NCBI RefSeq assembly: GCF_000712135.1
Contig: NZ_JOOE01000001.1
Location: forward strand, 930,001 to 994,000
Source of the DNA: Sphingomonas sp. UNC305MFCol5.2
Lineage (GTDB): Bacteria > Pseudomonadota > Alphaproteobacteria > Sphingomonadales > Sphingomonadaceae
Direction of reading: 5' to 3'
DNA length: 64,000 nucleotides
Below, piece after piece: positions 52,179 through 60,598 of this stretch. The notes beneath the pieces are model-generated. The model saw only the letters and a program-made list of their open reading frames with translations, searched no databases and had not been told where the DNA came from. Both the position numbers and the translations under genes were made by a program. Every line of letters starts with the position of its first letter. Within the stretch, counting starts at the first letter, position 1.

Positions 52179-53249
52179 TCACCCGCGCCCGATCAGCCGC
52201 TGCGCAATGCGGTCGGCGACTTCGCTCTCGGGATCGCCGGTGCGGTCGCTCTCGTCCCACACTTCGATCAGCCGCTCGGGGATTCTGTCCACCCGGCTCT
52301 GGACCTCGGCCATGTTGCCCTGTCCGAGATACTCCAGCCCGACATTGATGATGCCGCCCGCGTTGATCACGTAATCGGGCGCATAGAGGATGCCGCGGTC
52401 GTGCAGCCGTGCCCCGTCCACGCGCGTCGCGAGCTGGTTGTTCGCGCCGCCGGCGACGACCTTGGCCTTGATCCGCGGGATCGATTGCTCGGTCAGGATC
52501 GCGCCCAGCGCATTGGGGCTGAACAGATCGGTATCGAGCGTCAGGATGTCGCCGGCATCGACTGTCTCGGCGCCCAGTTCGGCCGCCAGTGCCCTGGCAC
52601 GCTCGGCATTGACGTCGGCGAGCACCAGCTTCGCGTTGTCCTTCGCCAGCAGCCGGGCAAGCCCGCCGCCGACCGAGCCCACGCCCTGGATCGCGACGCG
52701 AACGCCGTTCATCGAATCAACACCCAGCCCACGCTTCGCCGCCGCCTTGACGCCCAGATAGACGCCGCGCGCAGTCACCGGCCCGGGATCGCCGCCCGCG
52801 CTGCCCGCCGCCACGGGCAGGCCCGAGACGTGCTTCGTCTGGGTCGCGACGATCTTCATCCGCGCTTCGGACATGCCGACATCCTCGGCGGTCACGTATT
52901 TGCCCTGCAGCGATTCGACCGCGCGGCCGAACGCCTCGAGCTGGGCAGTGGTCACCGTCGCGCCGGGTTCGGCGGCGAGGATCACGCCCTTGCCCCCGCC
53001 CATCGGCAGGTTCGCCATCGCGTTCTTGTAGCTCATCCCCCGCGAAAGCCGCAGCGCGTCGGTGATCGCCGCGTCCGAATTGGCATAATGCCAGAAGCGC
53101 ACCCCGCCCGCCGCCGGTCCGAGCGCGGTCGAGTGGATCGCGATGATCGCGCTCAGCCCCGAAGCGTGGTCGGTGAAGAGGTGGATGCCCTCATGCTCGT
53201 CGAAATCGGGGAAGCCCCAGTCGGTTTTCAAGGGAAAGTTCCGGACCAT
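52179..53249 (-). CDS. Leucine/phenylalanine-type amino acid dehydrogenase
   Basis: A 356-residue ELFV-family dehydrogenase catalysing reversible oxidative deamination of an amino acid. Motifs: ALGPAAGGVRFW, LSRGMSYKNAMANLPMGGGKGVI with the catalytic Lys (GGGKGV), TAEDVGMSEARM, and Rossmann AIQGVGSVGGGLARLL near 195. Length and motifs fit leucine dehydrogenase better than glutamate dehydrogenase (about 420+). The ATG at 53249 lies only 6 nt after the CCA end of tRNA-His, with no room for a Shine-Dalgarno outside the tRNA. Substrate preference cannot be read from sequence. Confidence 0.9.
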   Translation of the reverse strand: MVRNFPLKTDWGFPDFDEHEGIHLFTDHASGLSAIIAIHSTALGPAAGGVRFWHYANSDAAITDALRLSRGMSYKNAMANLPMGGGKGVILAAEPGATVTTAQLEAFGRAVESLQGKYVTAEDVGMSEARMKIVATQTKHVSGLPVAAGSAGGDPGPVTARGVYLGVKAAAKRGLGVDSMNGVRVAIQGVGSVGGGLARLLAKDNAKLVLADVNAERARALAAELGAETVDAGDILTLDTDLFSPNALGAILTEQSIPRIKAKVVAGGANNQLATRVDGARLHDRGILYAPDYVINAGGIINVGLEYLGQGNMAEVQSRVDRIPERLIEVWDESDRTGDPESEVADRIAQRLIGRG

Positions 53250-53255
53250 GGAGAA

Positions 53256-53333
53256 TGGGGCGACCGACGGGACTTGAACCCGCAACTTCCGGCATCACAA
53301 GCCGGCGCTCTAACCAATTGAACTACGGTCGCC
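53256..53333 (-). tRNA. tRNA-His (anticodon GUG)
   Basis: Acceptor GGCGACCG pairs with CGGTCGCC so that G-1 and C73 are encoded, as in canonical tRNA-His; anticodon loop TTGTGAT, T-loop TTCAAGT, CCA encoded. The 3' end is 6 nt upstream of the amino acid dehydrogenase ATG on the same strand. Confidence 0.95.
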
Positions 53334-53348
53334 GTGAAGGTTGGCCGC

Positions 53349-54080
53349 TTAGCGAGGGCTTTCGCGAAGCGCAAGATCATTGCGCGATGCGCCGACGGCT
53401 TCCTCGGGCGCGATCATGCCGTCCCGCGCCAATGCCCTTGCAGCAGAGGCGAAATTGGGCGCCGAAAGATAGGCGTGGCGAGCGAGCAGCGGCGCGTCGG
53501 CACCGTCATAGATCAGCCGCCGCATCGCCGGATCGACTTCGACGCCCTCGAAGATTCGGACCGCCGCCCCCCGCCCGCTCTCGCCGCACGCCTCGCATCC
53601 GGGCGCCGACCACAGGATCGCGCCGGGATCGAGCCCCAGCAGCGCCGCGGTCGATCCGAATGCCTGTTCGGGCTGCCGGCAGCTGCGGCACAGCCCGGGC
53701 GCGATTCGCTGGGCGATGACGAGGCGCAGCGCCGCGGCCAGAGCGAAGCGGTCGCTCGCCAGTCGCCGGAGCGTCAGAATGGTGCCAACTGCGTCGCCGC
53801 CGTCGAAACAGGCGATCACCAGTCCCCGGTCGGCGGATTCGACCGCCAGATTGGCGGCGGCGCGGTCTGCTATCACACCGCCCAGCGGAATTCCGAACCG
53901 GCGATGCAGCGCCGCGGCGGTTTCTTCGGCACGGGGCCCGGCGATCGCGATCATGCCGGTCAGCCGATCGGCCGCACGCTCGATCGCTGCGGCGAGCCGC
54001 GCGGGTACCCCCAGCGCGTCCAATGCATGGGGATCCGCGAAACGCGGCAATTCGGCTTCGAGCTGCGCGTCGAGGGCCAT
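53349..54080 (-). CDS. Degenerate GspE/PulE-like type II secretion ATPase homologue
   Basis: A 243-residue protein resembling the C-terminal half of type II/IV secretion ATPases. The zinc-type Cys motif CRSCRQPEQ...GCEACGESGRGAAVRIFEGVEV and the trailing LYLSAPNFASAARALARDGM region are recognisable. The Walker A site is replaced by AIAGPRAEETAAAL, so ATP binding is doubtful, and the N-terminal domain is absent. No other secretion genes are nearby. It may be a regulatory or relic form. Start ATG 54080; the ribosome site is weak. Confidence 0.65.
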   Translation of the reverse strand: MALDAQLEAELPRFADPHALDALGVPARLAAAIERAADRLTGMIAIAGPRAEETAAALHRRFGIPLGGVIADRAAANLAVESADRGLVIACFDGGDAVGTILTLRRLASDRFALAAALRLVIAQRIAPGLCRSCRQPEQAFGSTAALLGLDPGAILWSAPGCEACGESGRGAAVRIFEGVEVDPAMRRLIYDGADAPLLARHAYLSAPNFASAARALARDGMIAPEEAVGASRNDLALRESPR

Positions 54081-54138
54081 GCGCCGTCGAGTGCCTGCGA
54101 TATGTGACGACTTGCTTGCGCTTTTGTTACGACAGGCG

Positions 54139-54873
54139 ATGCGGACGCACGATACTGGCGAAATGCCGTCGAATTTGGCAGAATCGCCAGCGATGCAGAC
54201 CCTCACCGAGACTTCGCCCGCCGTCCCCAATTTCGGCGCCGGCCACCCGTCCGAGCCCGTGATCGAGCACATCCTGCGCCAGCCCGGCGTCCAGCGCGTG
54301 CCCAACCCCAAGGTCGCGATGTTCATCGGCAAGAAGTTCATCGATCCCGAGATGTGCCGGCTTCTGATGCTCCAGATCGATTCGAAACGGCGCCCCTCGA
54401 CGCTCGCCGACGCCAATGGCGATTATGCCTTCCGCACCAGCGAGACCTGCGATCTCGATGCCGACGATCCGCTGGTGATCGAATTGAAGCGCCGGATCAT
54501 CGCACTGACCGGGCTCGATCCCGCACATGCCGAGCCGATGCAGGGCCAGCGTTACGAGGTCGGCCAGGAGTTCAAGGCGCACACCGATTATTTCGAGCCC
54601 TCAGGCGCCGACTTCGAGAAATTCTGCAGCGTCTCGGGCCAGCGCACCTGGACGGTGATGCTCTATCTGAACCAGGTCAAGGCTGGCGGCGTGACGCGAT
54701 TCAAAGCGATCGACAAGATGGTCGAACCCGAGGTCGGCAAAGTGCTCGCCTGGAACAATCTGCGCGCCAACGGGACGCCCAATCCCTCGACCATCCATCA
54801 CGCGATGAAGGTCCGCGCAGGCACCAAATACGTCATCACCCAATGGTTCCGCGAACGCCCCTGGGGCTGGTGA
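54139..54873 (+). CDS. 2-oxoglutarate/Fe(II) oxygenase, prolyl 4-hydroxylase-like
   Basis: A 244-residue non-haem iron oxygenase. Metal ligands are H and D in FKAHTDYFEP (H-x-D) and H in NPSTIHHAMKV; the 2-oxoglutarate Lys is in GTKYVITQWFRER. The core barrel spans about 75-240 (GQRTWTVMLYLNQVKAGGVTRF). Prolyl 4-hydroxylase alpha-type enzymes hydroxylate peptidyl proline or free amino acids; the target here is unknown. ATGs at 54139, 54163 and 54193 are all possible starts; none has a clear ribosome site. Divergent from the GspE-like gene. Confidence 0.87.
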   Translation: MRTHDTGEMPSNLAESPAMQTLTETSPAVPNFGAGHPSEPVIEHILRQPGVQRVPNPKVAMFIGKKFIDPEMCRLLMLQIDSKRRPSTLADANGDYAFRTSETCDLDADDPLVIELKRRIIALTGLDPAHAEPMQGQRYEVGQEFKAHTDYFEPSGADFEKFCSVSGQRTWTVMLYLNQVKAGGVTRFKAIDKMVEPEVGKVLAWNNLRANGTPNPSTIHHAMKVRAGTKYVITQWFRERPWGW

Positions 54874-54933
54874 CGCAGAAAAGGCCCCGTCGGGCTTTCG
54901 CCCGGCCGGAGGCCTCTCCCCCTTTTTAACCGA

Positions 54934-57624
54934 TCAGAAGTTGATGCTCAGCCCCAGCGTGCCGCTCGTGCCGACATTGTACAGGTTATAGTAGATGCGG
55001 TTGTCGCCGCTCTCCTGATATTCCTGATATTTGGTGCCGGTGATGTTGCGGATCTCGAGTTTGGCTTCCATGTTCACCCCCGCGATCTTGATCCCCTGCC
55101 GCGCCACGAAATCGAGGTGCAGCCCGGGATATTCGTAGATGTCCGGCAGCAGGCCCGGACCGCGACTGGTGAGCCGCTTGCTGGCATAGGTAAGCATCAG
55201 CGTCTGCTGCGAAAGCCTGTCCTGATCCTCCAGACCCAGTTCCAGATTGCCGAGGTGGTCGGATTGGCCGGTCAGCGGCCGGCCATCGAGGAAATAGTTC
55301 GACGCCGGTTGGACGTTGCTCGCGGCGTTGCCCGTGTAGATCGTCGTGGTGTCGCCGGGGCGCACCTGCACCTTCGACTTCGAATAGGTGTAGTTGGCGA
55401 TCACCACCGCGCGGCGTGAACCCCAGACGTCGAAATACTTCTGCGCTTCCACCTCGGCGCCATAGAGATTCGCGCGCGGGGCGTTGGCATAGCTCGTGAA
55501 GGGATCCTCGGCGATGAAGCTGCCATAGGCTTCGATCGGCTTGTCGAGCCGCTTGAAGAAGCCCGCGACCGCGATCCGCTGATCGCGCGCAAAATACCAT
55601 TCGTACCGCGCCTCGAGATTATAGAGCTGGCTATCCTGCAGCGAGGGATTGCCGCGGAACAGCCGATTGCTCTCCGGATCATAATATTGCTGGAACAGCA
55701 ATTCGCGGAACTGCGGGCGCGCGATCGTCTTCGAGGCGCTCAGCCGCACCTGCATCTGCGGCTGGAGTTCCCAGGTCAGCGTCGCCGCGGGCAGCCAGTA
55801 ATCGCGGTCGATCTTGTTCGATGCACCCGAATTGCTCGGCGTATTGAACACCTGCAGCGGAGCGACAGCCTGCTTTGCCGTCTCGAACCGGGCCCCAAGT
55901 TCAAGGCTCAGGCTGTCGAGAAACTGGGCGCGCGCCTTGAGGTAATAAGCGTGGCTGGTGAGACTGGCCTTGAATGCGGGATCGCCTTCGGTGGTCTCGA
56001 TGAGGTCGACCCCGAAATTGCGGATGATCGCGCCGCCGAGCAGATTGTCCGGCCGCAGCATGCTGACGCCCTCGGGCAGCGTGCTGGGCGCGAGGAACTG
56101 GAACTCGCGGCGCGACGAGGTCCGGTCGGTGTCCGAATAAGCATAGCCACCGGTCACCGTCAGATTGGGCGAAGCGCGATATGAGAAGTCGATCCCACCC
56201 GACCACAGATTCTCATTAAGCCGCGAGAAGGTGACGTCCGCCGAGCCGAGACCCGCGTTCAACCGGTTGAGATAGTTTCCGGCAAAGGGGCCGGTCTCGC
56301 GCAGGACATAGCCGATCGAGGTCTCGAACGGTGCCCGCCGCTTCGAATTGGCGTAAGCCAGCCGGGTGTCGATCGACATGTCGCCGACCTTGAACTCGCC
56401 GACGAACTGGCTGTCGATCAGCTGGCGCTCATACCAAGCGGTGTCCTGGAGCATCCGCTTGCGTTCGCCCGAAGTGAAATCGGTCCCGCTCGCCAGCCGC
56501 GCCTGTTTCAGCGTGTCGCGGATGTAGAGGTTGGTCCAGCGCAGTGTCTGCTCGCCGAATTCGAGGCCGAGGCCGAGCAGGCCATTCACCACGACGCGAT
56601 TATCGGTGATCACACGCTCGTAATCGAAGCGCTTGGTCGAGAGATCGCTCGAATCGGTCGCCTGCTGCGTCGTGTCGCGGGTGCGCCACTTGCTCGAATA
56701 GGCGCCAGTGGCGATTACGCCCAGCCGCGCGCCGCCCAGGTCGAAGGCAGTGCCGCCGGTGATACCTGCGGACCAGTTGACCGGAATTTTGTCGTTGCTC
56801 TGCAGCAATGCAGTGTTCGCATTGACCAATTGGGCCGCCACGTCCTGGCGCTGCGCAAGGGGCAGGTCGCTGATCCGGTTGCCGCTGGCGAGAAACGATT
56901 GGAGGGCCGGTGGCGTCCGCCGGGTACCGTCGTCGAAGCCGGTCCAGTCGTGGCCCCCGCCCGAATAGACATAGCCGAGCTGCCCTGTGGTCCGCGTATC
57001 GCCGCCCACTCCGCCGCTAATATTGAGGAAGCTCTCCGTCGGCACCGCACGTGTCGTGAGGTTGATGACGCCGCCGCCAAACTCACCGGGGAAATTGGCC
57101 GAATAGCTCTTCTGGACCAGCGACGAGGCGATCACGTTGGTCGGGAAGATGTCGAGCGGCACCACGCGGCGCAGCGGCTCCGGGCTCGGCAGCGGCGAGC
57201 CGTTGAGCAGCGCCAGCGAATAGCGGTCGCCGAGACCGCGGACATAGACGAAGCCATTGCCGACGACGCTGAGCCCGGTCACGCGGCTCAGCGCACCCGC
57301 GATGTCGCCCTCGCCGGTCCGCGCGATGTCGGCGCTCGACAGCACCGACACGACCTGCGCCGCGGACTGCTGGACATCAGAACGGTGCCGGCCGACGACG
57401 ACGATCTCGTCGCCTGGGACCGAGATTTCCGGCGTTTCCTCAACCTGCTGCTCCGGTGCCGCAGTTGCCGATTGGGGATCGGCCGTGACCTCGGCATCGC
57501 CGACATTCTGCGCGCCCGATCCGCCCGCCGGATCCGCCGGAGTCGATTGCGCGCGCGCGACAGCCGGCGCAACGAGCGCCGTCGAGAGAACCAGCAGCCG
57601 GGCGAGCCGAAGCGGCTTCATCAT
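54934..57624 (-). CDS. TonB-dependent receptor, probable phosphate-starvation partner of the beta-helix lipoprotein
   Basis: An 896-residue receptor: signal peptide MMKPLRLARLLVLSTALVAP...ARAQ, a spacer rich in Ala/Gly/Pro, TonB-box-like DEIVVVGRHRSDVQQSAAQV, plug with SRVTGLSVVGNGFVYVRGLGDRYSLA and GVINLTTRAVP, then barrel ending TSGTLGLSINF. ATG 57624 has GGGGAT 7 nt upstream. It follows the lipoprotein gene by 82 nt and is likely in one operon with it. The lipoprotein promoter carries a Pho-box-like triple repeat, so a phosphorus compound is a reasonable ligand guess. Confidence 0.9.
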   Translation of the reverse strand: MMKPLRLARLLVLSTALVAPAVARAQSTPADPAGGSGAQNVGDAEVTADPQSATAAPEQQVEETPEISVPGDEIVVVGRHRSDVQQSAAQVVSVLSSADIARTGEGDIAGALSRVTGLSVVGNGFVYVRGLGDRYSLALLNGSPLPSPEPLRRVVPLDIFPTNVIASSLVQKSYSANFPGEFGGGVINLTTRAVPTESFLNISGGVGGDTRTTGQLGYVYSGGGHDWTGFDDGTRRTPPALQSFLASGNRISDLPLAQRQDVAAQLVNANTALLQSNDKIPVNWSAGITGGTAFDLGGARLGVIATGAYSSKWRTRDTTQQATDSSDLSTKRFDYERVITDNRVVVNGLLGLGLEFGEQTLRWTNLYIRDTLKQARLASGTDFTSGERKRMLQDTAWYERQLIDSQFVGEFKVGDMSIDTRLAYANSKRRAPFETSIGYVLRETGPFAGNYLNRLNAGLGSADVTFSRLNENLWSGGIDFSYRASPNLTVTGGYAYSDTDRTSSRREFQFLAPSTLPEGVSMLRPDNLLGGAIIRNFGVDLIETTEGDPAFKASLTSHAYYLKARAQFLDSLSLELGARFETAKQAVAPLQVFNTPSNSGASNKIDRDYWLPAATLTWELQPQMQVRLSASKTIARPQFRELLFQQYYDPESNRLFRGNPSLQDSQLYNLEARYEWYFARDQRIAVAGFFKRLDKPIEAYGSFIAEDPFTSYANAPRANLYGAEVEAQKYFDVWGSRRAVVIANYTYSKSKVQVRPGDTTTIYTGNAASNVQPASNYFLDGRPLTGQSDHLGNLELGLEDQDRLSQQTLMLTYASKRLTSRGPGLLPDIYEYPGLHLDFVARQGIKIAGVNMEAKLEIRNITGTKYQEYQESGDNRIYYNLYNVGTSGTLGLSINF

Positions 57625-57706
57625 TGCAATATCCCCATCTTCATATCGGAAAGGGGCGGGACACCAGCCCGAGCCAGGTCCCGCCCCCATGCATATTATG
57701 CGTGCG

Positions 57707-59290
57707 TCAGGTGGTCGGGATCGACGTGCAGGCGCCGCTGTTGCCGGTGCCGAACGTGGCCGTGGCGCTGTTGCAGGTCCAGCCCTGGAACCACGTGTCG
57801 GTCGCGCGTGCCGCACCGATGAAGGTGGTGGCCTCGAAGAACGCGCCAAGCGTGCTTGCGTTGAAGGCCGCCACCGCGCTCTCGTTGGCGCCGTTGAGGA
57901 AGCCGCCGGTGAACGACGGCGTATAGGCGTCGTTGTTGCCGTTGGCGCCGCTTCCGAAGACAGTCTGCACGTCGGTGGCGGTAACGCCGTTCGCGCCGAG
58001 ATATTTTGTCGTGGCGCACTGCATCACCACCGAGCGGAAGATCGGCGGGCCGGCTTCGTCCGTAGCTGCATTGGCGGCCTGGATCGTGTTGGCGCGGCTG
58101 ATGCGCAAGCAGGGTAGGTCCGGGCTGACCACAGCCGAGTTGACCAGCGTATAGTCGGTGCCGCCGCGCAACAGGATCGCAGCGAGATCGGCGCCGGTGG
58201 TCGAGCGCTGGATGAAGGTCGCGTTCGAGACGCGGGTATTCTGGCGCGGGTTCTGCGCGTCGAATGCATTGTCGGTATCGGCCTCGATCATGGCGTCGCC
58301 GATGCCCGAACGCTGGACTGCCAGCACATACTGGAAGTTCGCCTTCACGCCGGTATCGGTATCGAGATTGTCGTCCTCGGCACCAACCGACACGAAATAC
58401 TTCATGTTCACGTTACCGCCGAAGAACTCCGCACCGTCGTCCGAGCTGTTGAACGACATGATGTGATCGAGCTGCGTGCCCGTGCCGACGCCTTCGGTGG
58501 TCAGCGACTGGAGTTCGGCATCGGCCGAGAGGACGTAACCCGAATAGCGGATCTGAACATAGCTCAGGCGGCCGCTATTGTCGGTGTTGGTCGCGCCGCC
58601 GTACAGTGCGGGATCGACTGCGCCTTCAGTCTGGCGCTCGCAGCCGACCGTGCCCGGCGTCGCGCCCGGTGCGGCGCAATCGGTGATCTGTGCGCGGCCC
58701 ATCAGCACCACGCCGCCCCACTGGCCCGACGAGCTGTCGGTGTTGAGGCCGAGGATGTTGTCACGGCTGGTGAAGATGATCGGCGCAGTCGCCGTGCCGG
58801 CGGCGTTGATCTTGTTGCCACGATTGACCGCGAGCCACGAAACACCGGTTCCGCCGAATACGATCACGCCCGGCTCGATGTTCAGCGTCACGCTACGCTC
58901 GCCGGCGACCGCCGCGGCGCCGAGATCCGAGCCCACGTCAACGCGGCCGCCGAGGCGATAGAGCAGGCCAGCGACCTTCGGCAGATTGGTGGTGACATTG
59001 ATCCGCGCCGGCAGCGTGCAGACCCGCCACGTTCCGGTCGGACCGGTGATCGTGCCCGAATCGGTCAACCCCTGGGGATCCGCGATCGTCGGGCACCCCG
59101 TGGCCGGCGTTACGAGCGTGGCGGTAGGCGTCGGAGTCGGAGTCGGTGCCGGAGTCGGCGGGGGATTGTTGATGATCACGTTACCGCCGGTCCCCGGCGA
59201 GGCGATGTCGTTGGCGCCGTCACAGGCCGACAGGGCGAGCCCCGCACAGCTGGTCATCAGGATAAGGCTGAGGCGTTGGAAGCGGGCCAT
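57707..59290 (-). CDS. Right-handed beta-helix lipoprotein
   Basis: A 527-residue lipoprotein. Signal sequence MARFQRLSLILMTSCAGLALSAC with lipobox LSAC (lipid Cys at 23), then a Pro-Thr repeat linker (PTPAPTPTPTPTATL). The main body is Gly/Asn/Ser-rich with repeating strands (EPGVIVFGGTGVSWLAVN, TAPIIFTSRDN, GRLSYVQIRYSGYVLSADAELQ, SFNSSDDGAEFFGGNVNMKYF), consistent with a parallel beta-helix. Proteins of this shape occur next to TonB receptors in Caulobacter and sphingomonads. Surface ligand-capture or secreted scaffolding is plausible. First gene of the pair with the receptor. Confidence 0.85.
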   Translation of the reverse strand: MARFQRLSLILMTSCAGLALSACDGANDIASPGTGGNVIINNPPPTPAPTPTPTPTATLVTPATGCPTIADPQGLTDSGTITGPTGTWRVCTLPARINVTTNLPKVAGLLYRLGGRVDVGSDLGAAAVAGERSVTLNIEPGVIVFGGTGVSWLAVNRGNKINAAGTATAPIIFTSRDNILGLNTDSSSGQWGGVVLMGRAQITDCAAPGATPGTVGCERQTEGAVDPALYGGATNTDNSGRLSYVQIRYSGYVLSADAELQSLTTEGVGTGTQLDHIMSFNSSDDGAEFFGGNVNMKYFVSVGAEDDNLDTDTGVKANFQYVLAVQRSGIGDAMIEADTDNAFDAQNPRQNTRVSNATFIQRSTTGADLAAILLRGGTDYTLVNSAVVSPDLPCLRISRANTIQAANAATDEAGPPIFRSVVMQCATTKYLGANGVTATDVQTVFGSGANGNNDAYTPSFTGGFLNGANESAVAAFNASTLGAFFEATTFIGAARATDTWFQGWTCNSATATFGTGNSGACTSIPTT

Positions 59291-59415
59291 AAAGTCTCCG
59301 TTCCGGCGGAATGCCGGGTTGCGCGTGTGGGCGAATGGACGGGATCGACTCGGTTCCCCCTGTCGATCACGAACGCTGCGCTAGGAGGCTTGCGTGACTC
59401 GTTGGCGAGATTTTG

Positions 59416-59444
59416 GAGACACTTGCGCGACATTAAAATGACAG
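59416..59444 (-). promoter_or_regulatory. Pho-box-like triple 11-bp repeat
   Basis: On the minus strand: CTGTCAT-TTTA-ATGTCGC-GCAA-GTGTCTC, three TGTC cores spaced exactly 11 bp (59444-59438, 59433-59427, 59422-59416). The consensus PhoB half-repeat is CTGTCAT every 11 bp; the first unit is perfect and the others share TGTC. It lies 126 bp before the beta-helix lipoprotein ATG. Suggests phosphate-starvation control of the lipoprotein and TonB receptor. Confidence 0.65.
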
Positions 59445-59520
59445 TCGAGTTACGTTATTGCAGGCTCGCAACGAGCGTGCGCTGGCGGGCCCGAGGCGAA
59501 ATCTTGCATCGCCGGCACGA

Positions 59521-60402
59521 TCAAAACCGCGCGGTCATTGCCACCCCGATGGTCACGACGACTATGCCGAGCATCTGACGAAAGCCGAGTCCTTCGCGGA
59601 ACAGCCGGTGACCGGCAAGTGCGGCGATCGGCATCTCGATCACGCCCAACGCGCGGACGGCTGCCGCCGGAGCGAGGTTGAGCGCGAAGAACCAGCCCGA
59701 GGAGGCAAGCGCGCCGAACAGTCCCGCTCCGAAGGATACGCGCCAGCCGGTGATCACTGCGACAAGCGCGGGCCGATCGCGCCAGAGCAGATAAAGGATC
59801 AGTGTGCCGGCTTGTACGGCCTGCACGATCGCAACGCTCGCCATCGCCGCGAAGAAGGGGTGCTGCGGCTCGAGCCGCAGCCCGGCGTGGCGAAAGGCGT
59901 TGAGCGCAAACCCGAAGAGCAATCCCGAGGCGACACCGAGCCCTACACCCAGCACCGGCTTCTGTCCGCCGGTCCGGCGCGGCCAGACCAGGATCGCGAG
60001 GCCCAAGGTAGTGAGTGTTACCCCTGACCAGCCGAGCGGCGAGAGATTGTCGCCGAACACGAGCAGTCCCGCGATCGCGGCGAGCGGTACCGAACTCTGC
60101 TGCAGTGCCGTCCCGACCGCAAAGCCGGCATAGTGCATGGCGAGGAGTAAGGCTGCGGTTGCCAGCACCTGCGCTAGTGCCCCGCTGAGTGCCGGCCACC
60201 AGAAGGCGGCGCCGAAGCGCGGCGCGACATCGGGAGCAAAGGCGAACGCGACCGCCACGAAGACGAGCGAGAACGGTAGACCGAACAGGAAGCGGACCAA
60301 AGTCGCTCCCCATGGGCCGGTGCGTGACATCATTCCCCGCTGGAGCGCGTTGCGGCCGACCTGAAACGCCGCCGCCGCGATCGTCGCGCCAGCCCACAAC
60401 AT
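59521..60402 (-). CDS. EamA-type drug/metabolite transporter (DMT superfamily)
   Basis: A 293-residue inner-membrane protein with about ten transmembrane segments in two EamA repeats (VGTALQQSSVPLAAIAGLLVFG in the first and VRALGVIEMPIAALAGHRLFREGL in the second). DMT proteins export metabolites or drugs; substrate unknown. ATG 60402 has GGGAGG 7 nt upstream. It is divergent from the metallo-beta-lactamase with a 196-bp gap. Confidence 0.87.
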   Translation of the reverse strand: MLWAGATIAAAAFQVGRNALQRGMMSRTGPWGATLVRFLFGLPFSLVFVAVAFAFAPDVAPRFGAAFWWPALSGALAQVLATAALLLAMHYAGFAVGTALQQSSVPLAAIAGLLVFGDNLSPLGWSGVTLTTLGLAILVWPRRTGGQKPVLGVGLGVASGLLFGFALNAFRHAGLRLEPQHPFFAAMASVAIVQAVQAGTLILYLLWRDRPALVAVITGWRVSFGAGLFGALASSGWFFALNLAPAAAVRALGVIEMPIAALAGHRLFREGLGFRQMLGIVVVTIGVAMTARF

Positions 60403-60598
60403 GATGTCCCTCCCACCTAGGATTCGCGGTTTAGATGCGCTGCATCGCAGCATCAACCCACCGCCCCACCTTGTCACGAATCGCCTTGAACCTTGCGCTG
60501 GTGAGCCATGAGCCAGGCTAATGGTTCCTGCGAGAAATGGTGGTTTGCGCCGCCGCCCCCGCTGCGATCATTCCTGCGGCGCAAAGGGAGATCATGAC

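Noticed and set aside
54078..54193. A single confident start for the 2OG oxygenase
   Set aside because: Three in-frame ATGs, none with a clear ribosome site; one was chosen provisionally and the alternatives given.
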